64,000 bases of DNA from Clostridia bacterium (GCA_029066845.1 JAIEFR010000015.1:62001-126000); one strand, 5' to 3'. Shown: positions 45,754 to 56,230, counted from the stretch's first letter. Program-made: numbers and translations. Notes: generated by a model from the sequence alone, not told the origin.

Positions 45754-48700
45754 CAACGTCACCGTACCGCTGAACAAACTCTTCACGCGATAAGAGCACC
45801 TTTCTCGGCTTCGAACCTTCAGACTGGGTTATGTAATTCATATTTTCCATCCAGTCTATTATCTTGCACGCCTTCATATACCCTATGGGGAAACGGCGCT
45901 GAATCATCGAAACGGACGCCTGGTTGCTGGTAACGCAGAATTTGAGCGCTTTTATGAACGTGTCGTCTACCTTGGTAGAGTCGCCGCCCGCAACACCGTC
46001 TTCGGAAGGTCCGTCCACGGGTTCCTCCTCCACGGTATTTATAAAGTCGCTCACGCTCTGGTCGAAATACGTTTCGTTATTCTGTTTGATAAAGTCGGTG
46101 ACTTTCTGCACCTCGTGTGTATCGATAAAGCAGCCCTGAATTCTTGCAAGGTCGGGATTTTCCGCCGAACGGAAATACAAATCGCCCTTGCCAAGAAGTT
46201 TTTCCGCACCGCCTATATCGAAAATGCACCTTGCGTCGTCGAAGGAGTTAACCTTGAAGCCTATTCTGGTAGGCAAGTTGGACTTTATAAGACCTGTGAT
46301 GCAGTCAACCGAGGGACGCTGTGTCGCAAGAATAAGATGTATTCCGCAGGCACGCGCCTTTTGTACGAGCCTTATAATTCTGCTCTCGATGTCTTTTTTC
46401 GCCTGCAGCATCAAATCGCCGAATTCGTCGAGAATGATTACTATCTTGGGCAACTTCTCCTCGCCCTCGGGAAGATGCGCGTTGTACTCGGTCAGATTCT
46501 TTGTCGCTATGCCCTTCTCGGTCATTTCCTTGAAGAGCTGATAGCGGTTCTCCATCTCCTTAATCGCCCAGTTCAACGCCTTTATAGCCTTGTCAACGTC
46601 GTAAATAATTTCGTTAATCATAAGGTGGGGCAACTTGTCGTAGGAAATGAATTCAACCTGTTTGGGGTCAACAAGAATAAATCTGAGATCCTCGGGACCG
46701 TACTTATACAGAAGGCTGACTATCAGAGTCGAAAGGCAAATACTCTTACCGCTGCCCGTAGTACCTGCAACCAACAGGTGGGGCATCTTGGTAATGTCGG
46801 GGCAAACAGTCTGCCCTTCCACATTTTTGCCGAGTGTAAACGTAAGTCCGTTGGGTTTGGCATTGAGGAACGTGCTACTTGCAAGCATTCCTTTAAGTCC
46901 GACCACGCAACGGTTGGAATTGGGAACTTCTATAGAAATTGCGCCCTTGGAATAGTTGAGATACGCGGTAACGTTCTCCTTCATAAGCGCCATAGCAATA
47001 GCTTCCCTGTATTTGAGCGCATTCTTTATGTTTGTTCTGTCCTCGATTATGACGTCGTATCTAGTAATTGCCGGACCGACTACGACGTTTGAAATTCTGC
47101 TGTCGATGCGGTAATCGGCAAGCGTATCGCAGATAATCTGCTTACTCTCTTCTATTTCGGCGGTATTTACGTTATTGTTTTCGGGATAATCGTCCAGAAG
47201 GTCAAGCGTAGGACGAACATATTTTTTCCATACGTGTTTGGGTTTTTCCTCTACAGGAGGTTTGGGTTCCTCCACCTTTTTCGGAGCACTTTCGACAACG
47301 GGGGGCACGGGTCTGCGGGGAGCTTCAACCATACCGCTGTCGGCTCTGTCGTTCAATACGCCGCGATCTCTTACGGGAGGCATAACAGGGCTTTCCGTCT
47401 TTGCATCTTCTTCACGCGATGCCAAAGGCGTCTGGTCGCCAAAGAGATTGTCGTCGCTCTCCTCGTCGAAAAGGTTTTCTCTGCTGCTCTCTCTCCTCTG
47501 CGCCTGAAGCGCCGAAACGTCGGGCTCGATGCGGCGCTCACCGCTCAGTCTGGGATTTGAAGAGCTGAACAAATCGAACAGTCTGGAACCGCGCTCGCTC
47601 GGCTTCTCCTCGGGTTTAGCTTCGGGCTCACGCAAAGGCTTCTTTTCTTCCGCAACTTCCGAACGGATAATTCCCTCATTGCGCACAATGCGGGGTTCCA
47701 CACTGTTTTCGGTAAAGCCCGCGACTGGCTTGTCCTCTTTGGAATCGGTCTGCAAATCGTAAGGGGCAGGCTCGCTTTTGGGAACAAGCGGCTCGGAATA
47801 TTTTTCGTCCAGATCGCTTTCGAAATCGTCGGCAGGTTGCTCATCCTCGTAATCTATGGAAGAATTCTCGTCCACCGTGTAGGAGTTATAATCCGCCTCA
47901 TCGTTCTTTTCGCGGTAAAGCGGCTGACTGCCGAGATTATCTACAGGCTCCTCACCGTACAGATAGGACGGCATATCGTTATTCGCACCCTTGTTGCCCA
48001 CCTGGGAAGCGTAGTCCGAGGTATACGTGGTATCCGCAGGCGGAGTCGCTTCGCGTGCGGGTGTAGAACCGCTTGAAAAACTGTGCAGATAATCGTTATC
48101 GCTCTGCACGGGGTGATTGAAGTACGAATCCTCGTTGTATATCATATTACGGCGATAGCTTTCCGCCGCGAATTCTCCCGGCTCGAAAAGAATCTTTCTG
48201 CCGAGATTTTCGGGTGAATATTTATCGTTGCTTTTCTTAGCGCTATCCTCCTGTTTTACGGCAGTCTGTCGGCGCGGCGATTCCGTCTGTCTAAGTTTGG
48301 TTACTATTTCGTGATTTTCGTTTACGGAATAGAGATTATCGAGCTTCTGGGCGTGAATGTCGGTCACCTGCTCCTGCTGTTCGTCAACCTCGTCTTCAAT
48401 CTCGGCGTTAGCAGTCTTGTTTGCACGGACAGCCGATTTACCAAGCACGACGCTCCTAATAGCAAAAACGGACAGCATACCAAACACAACGGTAAGAATA
48501 GAGAAAATTACGTAAGCTCCGACGAACGTCGTGCCCTTTGCAATGGGGTAAACGAGCAAGCCGCAGATAACGCCGCCGAATGTATAACCGCTAAAACCAT
48601 TTGCCGCATTCTTGTAGCAGTCGGACAGGTAGGTTCCGTAGGTTGACATATCGCATTTTGTAGCCGTTGTAACGGCGTGGAAAAGCATAAACAGCATTAC

Positions 48701-48982
48701 GATTGTTGCAACAACAAAAATCGTAGGACGCACTTTGACCTTTATTTTCTTTTCAAAAACCAACCATTCACCGAGGTATGCAAGAAGCGCTACGACGATA
48801 AACGAAGCGTAGCCGAAGGTTCCGTACATAAAAGTACATATGGCGTTACCGAACCCAAGAAATATGAGTTTATTGGTAAAAAGCATTAAAGTGACAACCA
48901 GGCAGAACAATAAAATTGTCATTCCGAGGGTCTCTCTTGTCAGTATGTATGAGCGTTTATCGTTGTTTTTTTTCTTGTTCAC
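45746..48982 (-). CDS. ftsK: DNA translocase FtsK/SpoIIIE
   Basis: Pumps chromosome ends through the division septum. The 1078 residues have four membrane segments in the first 190 residues, then a long acidic proline-rich linker to about residue 600. The RecA-like motor has Walker A GTTGSGKS near residue 740 and Walker B VIILDEFGDL near 848. A C-terminal winged-helix gamma domain (about 1010-1078) would read polar DNA motifs. The start is GTG with GGAG upstream. It is the first gene of the rimO-pgsA-cinA-recA-nadE transcript. Confidence 0.95.
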   Translation of the reverse strand: MNKKKNNDKRSYILTRETLGMTILLFCLVVTLMLFTNKLIFLGFGNAICTFMYGTFGYASFIVVALLAYLGEWLVFEKKIKVKVRPTIFVVATIVMLFMLFHAVTTATKCDMSTYGTYLSDCYKNAANGFSGYTFGGVICGLLVYPIAKGTTFVGAYVIFSILTVVFGMLSVFAIRSVVLGKSAVRANKTANAEIEDEVDEQQEQVTDIHAQKLDNLYSVNENHEIVTKLRQTESPRRQTAVKQEDSAKKSNDKYSPENLGRKILFEPGEFAAESYRRNMIYNEDSYFNHPVQSDNDYLHSFSSGSTPAREATPPADTTYTSDYASQVGNKGANNDMPSYLYGEEPVDNLGSQPLYREKNDEADYNSYTVDENSSIDYEDEQPADDFESDLDEKYSEPLVPKSEPAPYDLQTDSKEDKPVAGFTENSVEPRIVRNEGIIRSEVAEEKKPLREPEAKPEEKPSERGSRLFDLFSSSNPRLSGERRIEPDVSALQAQRRESSRENLFDEESDDNLFGDQTPLASREEDAKTESPVMPPVRDRGVLNDRADSGMVEAPRRPVPPVVESAPKKVEEPKPPVEEKPKHVWKKYVRPTLDLLDDYPENNNVNTAEIEESKQIICDTLADYRIDSRISNVVVGPAITRYDVIIEDRTNIKNALKYREAIAMALMKENVTAYLNYSKGAISIEVPNSNRCVVGLKGMLASSTFLNAKPNGLTFTLGKNVEGQTVCPDITKMPHLLVAGTTGSGKSICLSTLIVSLLYKYGPEDLRFILVDPKQVEFISYDKLPHLMINEIIYDVDKAIKALNWAIKEMENRYQLFKEMTEKGIATKNLTEYNAHLPEGEEKLPKIVIILDEFGDLMLQAKKDIESRIIRLVQKARACGIHLILATQRPSVDCITGLIKSNLPTRIGFKVNSFDDARCIFDIGGAEKLLGKGDLYFRSAENPDLARIQGCFIDTHEVQKVTDFIKQNNETYFDQSVSDFINTVEEEPVDGPSEDGVAGGDSTKVDDTFIKALKFCVTSNQASVSMIQRRFPIGYMKACKIIDWMENMNYITQSEGSKPRKVLLSREEFVQRYGDVDD

Positions 48983-49019
48983 GATTTTTTCTCCGATTAA
49001 GCATTATCTTGCATTCTTT

Positions 49020-49048
49020 ATTATATCATCAGCAACGAAAAAAGACAA
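49020..49048 (-). promoter_or_regulatory. Promoter of the ftsK operon
   Basis: On the minus strand TTGTCT (49048-49043) and TATAAT (49025-49020) are 17 bases apart, about 37 bases upstream of the ftsK GTG and past the ilvC terminator. Confidence 0.7.
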
Positions 49049-49070
49049 CAAAATGCAGGCAAAAAATAAG

Positions 49071-49098
49071 AAAAACGCGCCTGCAAATTGCAAGCGCG
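49071..49098 (-). terminator. Terminator after ilvC
   Basis: CGCGC-c-TGCAA (49076-49086) pairs with TTGCA-a-GCGCG (49088-49098) with one mismatch, followed on the minus strand by TTTTTC. Confidence 0.78.
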
Positions 49099-49120
49099 CA
49101 TATTGATTTTTACTTTATTT

Positions 49121-50152
<1,032 letters not shown>

Positions 50153-50186
50153 TTAATAATTCCTCCGAATTTTCTGTTCGCTGACT

Positions 50187-50216
50187 ATTATAGTCCTTTT
50201 ATTTTATCAAAGTCAA
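50187..50216 (-). promoter_or_regulatory. Promoter of ilvC
   Basis: On the minus strand TTGACT (50216-50211) and TATAAT (50192-50187) are 18 bases apart, leaving a leader of about 30 bases. There is no room for a T-box or attenuator. Confidence 0.75.
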
Positions 50217-50254
50217 GCGATATGTTATTTTATTTGAATATCCTTTCAAAAAAA

Positions 50255-50283
50255 TTGCATATTTGTATTGAATGATGTATAAT
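50255..50283 (+). promoter_or_regulatory. Promoter of the DUF815 ATPase gene
   Basis: TTGCAT (50255-50260) and TATAAT (50278-50283) are 17 bases apart. The -10 box overlaps the longest possible reading frame of the next gene, which shows that translation must start later, at 50317. Confidence 0.65.
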
Positions 50284-50316
50284 AAAATAAAAAATCACGG
50301 ATATTTACGCATAATT

Positions 50317-51480
50317 ATGAATAATTATTTCAACAAATTATTGGTTTTGCGCAACCTTGCAAACAACAAACTAGTGAGTGCTTTACTGGCATATCACCAA
50401 GACTCAACTGAGGAAAATTACCGCGACCTCCTTTCGGAAATATATTCCGTCAATGCGGAGGAACATCTTTTAAGCAGCGTGGAGGAAATAATTCTGCGAG
50501 ATAAAAACGCTTTTTCGGTTGCCTGCGCAACCACGGGTAAGCCCTCCGCTCACGTTAAAAAGGCTTACGCAGCCGATCTCAAAATAGTTTTATCCGCTCT
50601 AAGTGCCGTTAAGACTTGCACGGATTTCGATTACAGCAAGCCGCTGCCCGTATTCGACTGCGGCAGTTATGAAAACCTCATATACGATCTTTCCGATTTT
50701 TACCGCGCAAACGGCTACGGCGAATTTATAGGCAACAGAGCTTTCGAATATTTAAACGGCGGATTTATTCCGTTGAAAGAAACCGACGTCGTAACTCTAG
50801 AAATGCTTAAAGGCTACGAATCCGAAAAGAAGCTGATAGAAAACAACATACGCGATTTTCTTGGCGGACTGCCCTATTCGCATATGCTTTTATACGGTGA
50901 CCGCGGCACGGGCAAATCTTCCACCATTCACGCAATGCTGAACAAGTATTATGACGGCGGACTTCGCCTTATCGAGGTTGAAAAGGAAAATCTCAAAGAC
51001 ATTAAAGAAATAAAACAGCAGGTTGCCGACCTGCCGTTGAAATTTATTATTTTTATCGACGACCTTGCACTTTCCGAACAGGATGATAAAAATTCCTTAC
51101 TGAAATCGGCAATAGAAGGCTCGCTGTCCGCAAGCAAAAACGTTATGATAGTTGCCACCTCAAACCGCCGGCACGTAATAAAGGAAAGTTTTGCGGACAG
51201 AGATAATTCAGTGCACCCCGCCGACTCGATAGAAGAACAGCTATCCCTCTCGGACAGATTCGGTCTTACCGTAATGTTTTCATCAACAGACAAAGCAAGC
51301 TATCTGTCAATTGTGCAACAGCTTGCAAAAGATTATAAGCTTACTACTCCCGATAAATCTTTGGAAGCGCTTGCCGAACGCTGGGCGATTGTCAACGGCG
51401 GGCGGTCGCCGCGCAGAGCCAAACAGTTTATCGACTACGTATACGCCTGCGAGCAGTCACAACGCGAAATTGACTTTTAA
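50317..51480 (+). CDS. DUF815-family AAA+ ATPase
   Basis: A 387-residue AAA+ ATPase of the DUF815 family, related in layout to DnaA/DnaC-type helicase-loader ATPases; the cellular role is not established. Walker A is LYGDRGTGKSSTIHAML, Walker B FIIFIDDLAL. A VATSNRRHVI sensor segment and an SDRFGLTVMF box follow. I start at ATG 50317 because the promoter -10 box lies inside the upstream extension. No ribosome binding site is obvious. Its stop codon overlaps that of murC by two bases on the opposite strand. Confidence 0.82.
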   Translation: MNNYFNKLLVLRNLANNKLVSALLAYHQDSTEENYRDLLSEIYSVNAEEHLLSSVEEIILRDKNAFSVACATTGKPSAHVKKAYAADLKIVLSALSAVKTCTDFDYSKPLPVFDCGSYENLIYDLSDFYRANGYGEFIGNRAFEYLNGGFIPLKETDVVTLEMLKGYESEKKLIENNIRDFLGGLPYSHMLLYGDRGTGKSSTIHAMLNKYYDGGLRLIEVEKENLKDIKEIKQQVADLPLKFIIFIDDLALSEQDDKNSLLKSAIEGSLSASKNVMIVATSNRRHVIKESFADRDNSVHPADSIEEQLSLSDRFGLTVMFSSTDKASYLSIVQQLAKDYKLTTPDKSLEALAERWAIVNGGRSPRRAKQFIDYVYACEQSQREIDF

Positions 51481-52796
51481 CCGTCTATCACGGTCTTTGC
51501 CACTTCGTAAATGTCCCCCGCACCGAGAAACAAGACCGTATCCCCTTCCTTTGCGCCGCTTATGAATTGCTCTATGTCCGTTTCGCAATCACCATAAACA
51601 GACCGTTTTAGTCCCTTTGACAGCGTAAGCGCGCTTCCCGCATCATCGTAGTATTCTCTGGCGGCAAATGTTTTGTATACCATAAGCCGCTTCACCTGCG
51701 ACAAAACCAGAACGAATTGCTTAAAAAAGTTTTTGGTGCGGCTGTACGTATGCGGTTGGAAGACCACGTACAATTCGCCGCGCGTTACCAACCTTGCCGT
51801 CTTTAAGGCGGCTTTTATTTCGTTCGGATGGTGCGCATAGTCGGCAATGCAGACCGCGCCGTTGACCTCTCCAATTTTTTCAAATCTGCGCTTTACCCCT
51901 TTGAAGCTTTTAAGCCCCTCGGCAATATCTTCAAACGCAATACCGCAACACCTTGCAACTGCAATGGCCGCAAGCGCGTTTAGCACGTTGTGCTTGCCGT
52001 AGGATGAAAGCGTTACTTTGCCAAGCTCATTATTGCCCTCGTACGCCGTAAAAGCAAATTTACCACCGACGTTCCTTATGCTCTTTGCATAGAAAGTTGC
52101 CCTGTCGTCAAAGCCGAACGTTATACCGTTACAGTCTTCGAGGTCACCGAAAAGCTTTATTACCTCTCCCGACCCTTCGGCAAATTTCTTGTATGTATCG
52201 GCAAGATTTTTCGCTGTACCATAACAATCGAGATGGTCGGCGTCACTGTTAAGTATGACCGCAATATCGGGTTTCAAGTATAGAAAATTCTTTTTGTATT
52301 CGCAAGCCTCCGTAACAAAATAGTCGTAGCCGTCCAGATAGCCGTTTGTGAACGTCAGATCGCTTCCGCCTATATGTGAGGAAAATTGCTTCCCCGCCGC
52401 TTTGAAAACGTGCGCAATCATAGCTGTACAGGTTGTTTTTCCGTGACAACCCGCAACGGCAACCGTATTATTAAACAATCTGCTGACCTCATACAGAAGC
52501 CTACCGCGCGGCATAAGCACCTTATTAAGACGGCGCGCCTGAATTATGGCAGGGTTGTTTTCGGGGAGCGCGTCCGTATAAACCACTACGTCATATTCTT
52601 CAATATCGCAAAAATTCGCTATTTCAACATCAATACCGAGATTTGCGAGCTCTTCCGTGTACTCGCTCTCGCTGCGGTCACACCCCGCTACCGTTTTACC
52701 CGATTTATATAAAATTTTGGCTAGCGCACTCATACTCACGCCGCCGATACCCAAAAAGAAAAAACTGTCAAACTCCGTCAATATATTTTCAGCCAT
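51477..52796 (-). CDS. murC: UDP-N-acetylmuramate--L-alanine ligase
   Basis: Adds L-alanine to UDP-MurNAc, the first amino acid of the peptidoglycan stem. With the start at ATG 52796 it is 439 residues. It has the N-terminal FFLGIGGVSMSALA nucleotide fold, AGCHGKTTCTAM ATP loop, SDADHLDCYG and the DYAHHPNEI segment of Mur ligases. It lies beyond ftsZ, apart from the other mur genes, and after a terminator; no promoter was found with confidence in the short gap, and no ribosome binding site is seen. Confidence 0.95.
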   Translation of the reverse strand: MAENILTEFDSFFFLGIGGVSMSALAKILYKSGKTVAGCDRSESEYTEELANLGIDVEIANFCDIEEYDVVVYTDALPENNPAIIQARRLNKVLMPRGRLLYEVSRLFNNTVAVAGCHGKTTCTAMIAHVFKAAGKQFSSHIGGSDLTFTNGYLDGYDYFVTEACEYKKNFLYLKPDIAVILNSDADHLDCYGTAKNLADTYKKFAEGSGEVIKLFGDLEDCNGITFGFDDRATFYAKSIRNVGGKFAFTAYEGNNELGKVTLSSYGKHNVLNALAAIAVARCCGIAFEDIAEGLKSFKGVKRRFEKIGEVNGAVCIADYAHHPNEIKAALKTARLVTRGELYVVFQPHTYSRTKNFFKQFVLVLSQVKRLMVYKTFAAREYYDDAGSALTLSKGLKRSVYGDCETDIEQFISGAKEGDTVLFLGAGDIYEVAKTVIDG

Positions 52797-52861
52797 ATTA
52801 AATTCTATGATAAATTTATGAATAAATATCACGCTTTTTAGAATTTTGACGAAAAAGAACG

Positions 52862-52890
52862 AAAAAAGGCGTCCGAAAAACGGACGCCTT
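52862..52890 (-). terminator. Terminator after ftsZ
   Basis: On the minus strand AAGGCGTCCG (52890-52881) pairs perfectly with CGGACGCCTT (52875-52866) around TTTTT, followed by TTTTC. Confidence 0.88.
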
Positions 52891-52908
52891 ATAATTTTAA
52901 TTATTCAA

Positions 52909-54174
52909 TCAGTCGTCGTTGCGCCTGTTAAAACGGTGCAACAACTGCGCAAACTTGGGCACGGTCTTATCCGAAGGACGCTCTACCTGCGGCTCCTGCT
53001 CGGCAGGCTTTACAACGGGTTGCTGGGGCTGAACCTGCTGAGGCTGTGCGCTGCGCATAGGCGGCTGCACTACGGGCTGAGGAGCAACCCTTTCCCTTTG
53101 CTGGGGATAGTACGGCTCGTTGACCGACATTCTGCTCTGGTTATAAGAAGGCTGCGTGTAGAGCTGACCGCTCGTATAAGCCCTCTGCTGTTCTTCGGTC
53201 TGGGAGTTTTCATAGCCGGGGAATCCCGTTGCAATAACGGTAATTTCCACTTCGTCCTGAACGTTGGGATCGATTCTAGCACCGAATATGATGTTTGCCG
53301 ATGCGTCAACTACGCTTCTGACAAGCTCAGCCGCATCTGCAACTTCAGCGAACGTAAGATCATTGCCGCCGACAACGTTGAGAATAACGCCCTGAGCGCC
53401 CTCGATGGTTGTTTCGAGAAGCGGGCAGTTAACTGCAACGCGCACTGCTTCGATTATTCTGTTGTCGCCCTTTGCAACGCCTACTCCGAGGTGAGCAATT
53501 CCTCTGTCCTTCAGAATGGTCTTGACGTCTGCAAAGTCGAGGTTAATAAGCGCGGGGTTGACGATAAGCTCCGCAAGCCCCTTAATACCCTGCTTTAAAA
53601 TCTCGTCCGCAACGCGGAGGGCTTCTACCATAGTCGTATTTTTATCTACTACAGTTCTTATCTTATCGTTAGGAATAACGATTAGGGTATCGACGTATTT
53701 TTTGAGATTGTCAAGTCCCTTAACGGTATTTTCCAACCTCTTTTTGCCCTCGAAAGCAAAGGGCTCGGTAACGACTGCAACCGTAAGAATTTTCATATCC
53801 CTTGCTATCTTGGCAATTACGGGAGCAGCGCCGGTACCGGTACCACCGCCCATACCCGCAGTTATAAACAAAAGGTCGGTTCCTCTTATAACTTCGGTTA
53901 ATATATCCTTGCTTTCTTCTGCGGCGGCTCTGCCCACGTCGGGGTCTGCGCCAGCGCCCAAGCCCTTAGTAAGCTGAGTGCCTATCTGGATTTTATTTTC
54001 GCAGGGAGAAAGCGCCAAAATCTGCGAGTCCGTATTTACAACTACGTATTCCGCACAGCTCATACGCGCCTCTATCATACGGTTTATGGCGTTGTTGCCG
54101 GCGCCGCCGACACCTATAACCTTTATTTTGGCTTTGCCCGAAATATTTGTACTTACAGCTGAATCGTTAAACAT
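52909..54174 (-). CDS. ftsZ: Cell division protein FtsZ
   Basis: Tubulin-like GTPase that forms the Z ring. The 421 residues start with KIKVIGVGGAGNNAINRM and have the tubulin signature GGGTGTGAAP, then NVDFADV-type NLDFADVKTIL and the T7 segment. From about 325 to 395 runs a Gln/Pro-rich linker, and the C-terminal peptide VPKFAQLLHRFNRR would bind FtsA and other partners. GGAGG lies 8 bases before the ATG. It is co-transcribed with ftsA and followed by a terminator. Confidence 0.98.
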   Translation of the reverse strand: MFNDSAVSTNISGKAKIKVIGVGGAGNNAINRMIEARMSCAEYVVVNTDSQILALSPCENKIQIGTQLTKGLGAGADPDVGRAAAEESKDILTEVIRGTDLLFITAGMGGGTGTGAAPVIAKIARDMKILTVAVVTEPFAFEGKKRLENTVKGLDNLKKYVDTLIVIPNDKIRTVVDKNTTMVEALRVADEILKQGIKGLAELIVNPALINLDFADVKTILKDRGIAHLGVGVAKGDNRIIEAVRVAVNCPLLETTIEGAQGVILNVVGGNDLTFAEVADAAELVRSVVDASANIIFGARIDPNVQDEVEITVIATGFPGYENSQTEEQQRAYTSGQLYTQPSYNQSRMSVNEPYYPQQRERVAPQPVVQPPMRSAQPQQVQPQQPVVKPAEQEPQVERPSDKTVPKFAQLLHRFNRRNDD

Positions 54175-54212
54175 AAATTCATCCTCCGAAATCGTAAAAA
54201 AATTATTGCCCG

Positions 54213-55328
54213 TTAACCGTCAAGAGCGGCATTCAAAAGGCTGAAAAGTGAAGAAAACCGCGGTTTGTCGTAATATGGAAGCTTTGGTGATACTACTTCC
54301 ATAGGCGTTACAAGACGCGATGAGAAATGCTCTATCGTGCCCCTAAGAACTCCTACGCCCTCGCCCGTGATATATATGGGAGCACTGGTCAAATCTTTGG
54401 GTGTAAACGACTGTATGCACGTTTCAATCATCTCGCATACGCCGTCCAGACCTTCCCTTATCAGATCCCTCAACTCGGACGCGGAAAAGCTGTATTGCTT
54501 GCCGTCAACGTTACACTCCTCTACAGACGCACGCTTGTCCTTCGCATTGAGATTGACCTGTTTTATAAGCGTGACTGCAACGTTATAGGGAATGTCGAGT
54601 GCCTCCATCAACAGCACCGCAACGTGCCCTATACCGACGGAAAACGCCTCGCTGAAGGCAACGCCGTCGCCGCAGATAACGTTGAACGTTGAAGATATAT
54701 AGCCGAAGTCGAAAAGAATCGTGTAGGAATCCCTTTTCTCGGGAGCAAAAAGATACAAGCCCTGAGTATAATTCTGCGGAAGCCACTCGATGGCTCTTAT
54801 CGACGAAAAAGGTTTGAGCGCACGGGTCACCGTTTCGATAAACGACGTGCGGCAGGACATAAAGCTCATCCTGGCGCGAAGACTGTCGCTCACCATTCCC
54901 AAAGGATCTATAAGTCTGCGCAAATCGGAAAGAACGTAATACAGCGCGCCGTATTTTACGATCGTCCACCCTTCTCTGTCTTCCGGGAACGATGCTTCCG
55001 TAACGTTTTCGACGTGTCTTGCGGAAATCTTCTGCGACGACTGAAAGCTTATAACCTTATCGGTCTGCTCCACATCAACGAACTCACAGGGAACGCCCAC
55101 AAAAATTTGCTTTACGGGAATTTCAACCGACGAAATTACGCCCGAAACCACTGCCCTTACGGCTTTGATAAAATCTTCTTGATCGAGCAGTTCACCCTCG
55201 GCAAAGCCTTCGTACGAACGCGTATATTTACTTTTGATGATGAAGGTATTGTTGACGCCTTTTTCTGCAATTACCGCACAAATTTCGGACGAACGAATAT
55301 CCAATACCGCTACGCTTTTGTTACGCAC
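54213..55328 (-). CDS. ftsA: FtsA, actin-like membrane tether of FtsZ, compact form
   Basis: The 371 residues have the actin-fold start SVAVLDIRSSEICAVIAE, an SHS2 (1C) insertion around KQIFVGVPCEFVDV, the second phosphate region ILFDFGYISSTFNVI and adenosine-site TGEGVGVLRG. Most FtsAs have 400 or more residues and end in a clear amphipathic helix. Here the end is short (RFSSLFSLLNAALDG), weakly amphipathic and acidic at the tip. The start is GTG with AAGG upstream. It is the first gene after the ftsA promoter. Confidence 0.88.
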   Translation of the reverse strand: MRNKSVAVLDIRSSEICAVIAEKGVNNTFIIKSKYTRSYEGFAEGELLDQEDFIKAVRAVVSGVISSVEIPVKQIFVGVPCEFVDVEQTDKVISFQSSQKISARHVENVTEASFPEDREGWTIVKYGALYYVLSDLRRLIDPLGMVSDSLRARMSFMSCRTSFIETVTRALKPFSSIRAIEWLPQNYTQGLYLFAPEKRDSYTILFDFGYISSTFNVICGDGVAFSEAFSVGIGHVAVLLMEALDIPYNVAVTLIKQVNLNAKDKRASVEECNVDGKQYSFSASELRDLIREGLDGVCEMIETCIQSFTPKDLTSAPIYITGEGVGVLRGTIEHFSSRLVTPMEVVSPKLPYYDKPRFSSLFSLLNAALDG

Positions 55329-55357
55329 CTGACCTTACCTGCTTAGTATTTGTCGAT

Positions 55358-55408
55358 AGGTGATTTCACCTGTCTATTATTATATAATAGTGAATACTTT
55401 TTTGTCAA
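55358..55408 (-). promoter_or_regulatory. ftsA-ftsZ promoter with a dyad at the start point
   Basis: On the minus strand TTGACA (55408-55403) and TATAAT (55384-55379) are 18 bases apart. Directly downstream, covering the expected start of transcription, is the dyad AGGTGA-N2-TCACCT (55371-55358). It could be an operator or a small 5' hairpin. Confidence 0.65.
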
Positions 55409-55418
55409 CATAATACGC

Positions 55419-55454
55419 AAAAAAAATGCAGTCCGCAACAAATTTCGGACTGCA
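55419..55454 (-). terminator. Terminator after ftsQ
   Basis: On the minus strand TGCAGTCCG (55454-55446) pairs perfectly with CGGACTGCA (55435-55427) around a ten-base loop, followed by a run of seven T. It separates ftsQ from the ftsAZ promoter. Confidence 0.85.
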
Positions 55455-55477
55455 CGATATTTTAACGTCATAAATGC

Positions 55478-56224
55478 TTATGCAGGTTTATATTTAGCGA
55501 CCGCGCCGCTGCCGTCACTGCCGTCGATTACGGTAATAGTTCCGCCGGCACGCTGATAATCGTTGAGCGAGGAATAAGTTTCGTATGCCTTCTTAATTTT
55601 TTGCTGGACTGCCGTATGCCATTCGCTGACGGAGATTGTAACGCCGCTGCGCAAAGTTATGGTAAGGATTTCCAGCTCGAGATATTTCTTTACCGAAACG
55701 CCGACCACAAGTCTTCTTAACGCCCCGAAGTTTTCCTTGAAATAACGGCAGACCGTTGCAAGCTCCTCCACCTGTTCGGGAAGGCAATCCAAAACGACGT
55801 TGGGACAACCGTCGAGAGTGTTGACGGGTGCTTCAGCAGTATCCACGGTTCTTATCTCTTTACCGTAGTCATCGTATACGGTATATCCGCTTTCGGTTTT
55901 GAAAGTAAAGCACTCAACCCTTTCGCGGATAACAACGTTGACCGTACAGGGAAACTTCTTTTCATAGCTTTCAACGGCAAGAACTTCGGTTGCCAAAACC
56001 TTACCGTAGACGTCCTCATCATCGATAAAAAGCAAGCCCGAGCCCTTCAGCTTGTTTAAGTTTTCTCTTGCAGCTGCATACTCGACCTCGGTATATTTAC
56101 CCGAATAATCGATATAGCTGACGTTTACGTTGCGCACGGATAAAATTATTCCCGTACCGATAACGATAGCTATACAGAAGATTATTGCCAAGCCGACAGC
56201 CATTAATTTTCTTGTGTACTTCAT
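55478..56224 (-). CDS. ftsQ: Cell division protein FtsQ/DivIB
   Basis: Bitopic divisome protein; the bulk is outside the membrane. The 248 residues have a basic start (MKYTRK), one membrane segment (about 8-30), then a POTRA-type domain beginning SVRNVNVSYIDYSG and the beta-rich segment with VVIRERVECFTF and DDYGKEIRT. It lies 6 bases after murA, the last gene of the pbp-murE-...-murA-ftsQ run, and is followed by a terminator. Confidence 0.88.
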   Translation of the reverse strand: MKYTRKLMAVGLAIIFCIAIVIGTGIILSVRNVNVSYIDYSGKYTEVEYAAARENLNKLKGSGLLFIDDEDVYGKVLATEVLAVESYEKKFPCTVNVVIRERVECFTFKTESGYTVYDDYGKEIRTVDTAEAPVNTLDGCPNVVLDCLPEQVEELATVCRYFKENFGALRRLVVGVSVKKYLELEILTITLRSGVTISVSEWHTAVQQKIKKAYETYSSLNDYQRAGGTITVIDGSDGSGAVAKYKPA

Positions 56225-56230
56225 ACGTAA

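Noticed and set aside
46115..47092. A 325-codon open frame on the plus strand, opposite ftsK
   Set aside because: It lies wholly antisense to the ftsK motor domain, has no ribosome binding site or recognisable motif, and its openness follows from the codon pattern of ftsK.
52797..52861. Promoter or leaderless start for murC
   Set aside because: TAGAAT lies five bases before the ATG, but no acceptable -35 box is found at 16-18 bases; not strong enough to report.
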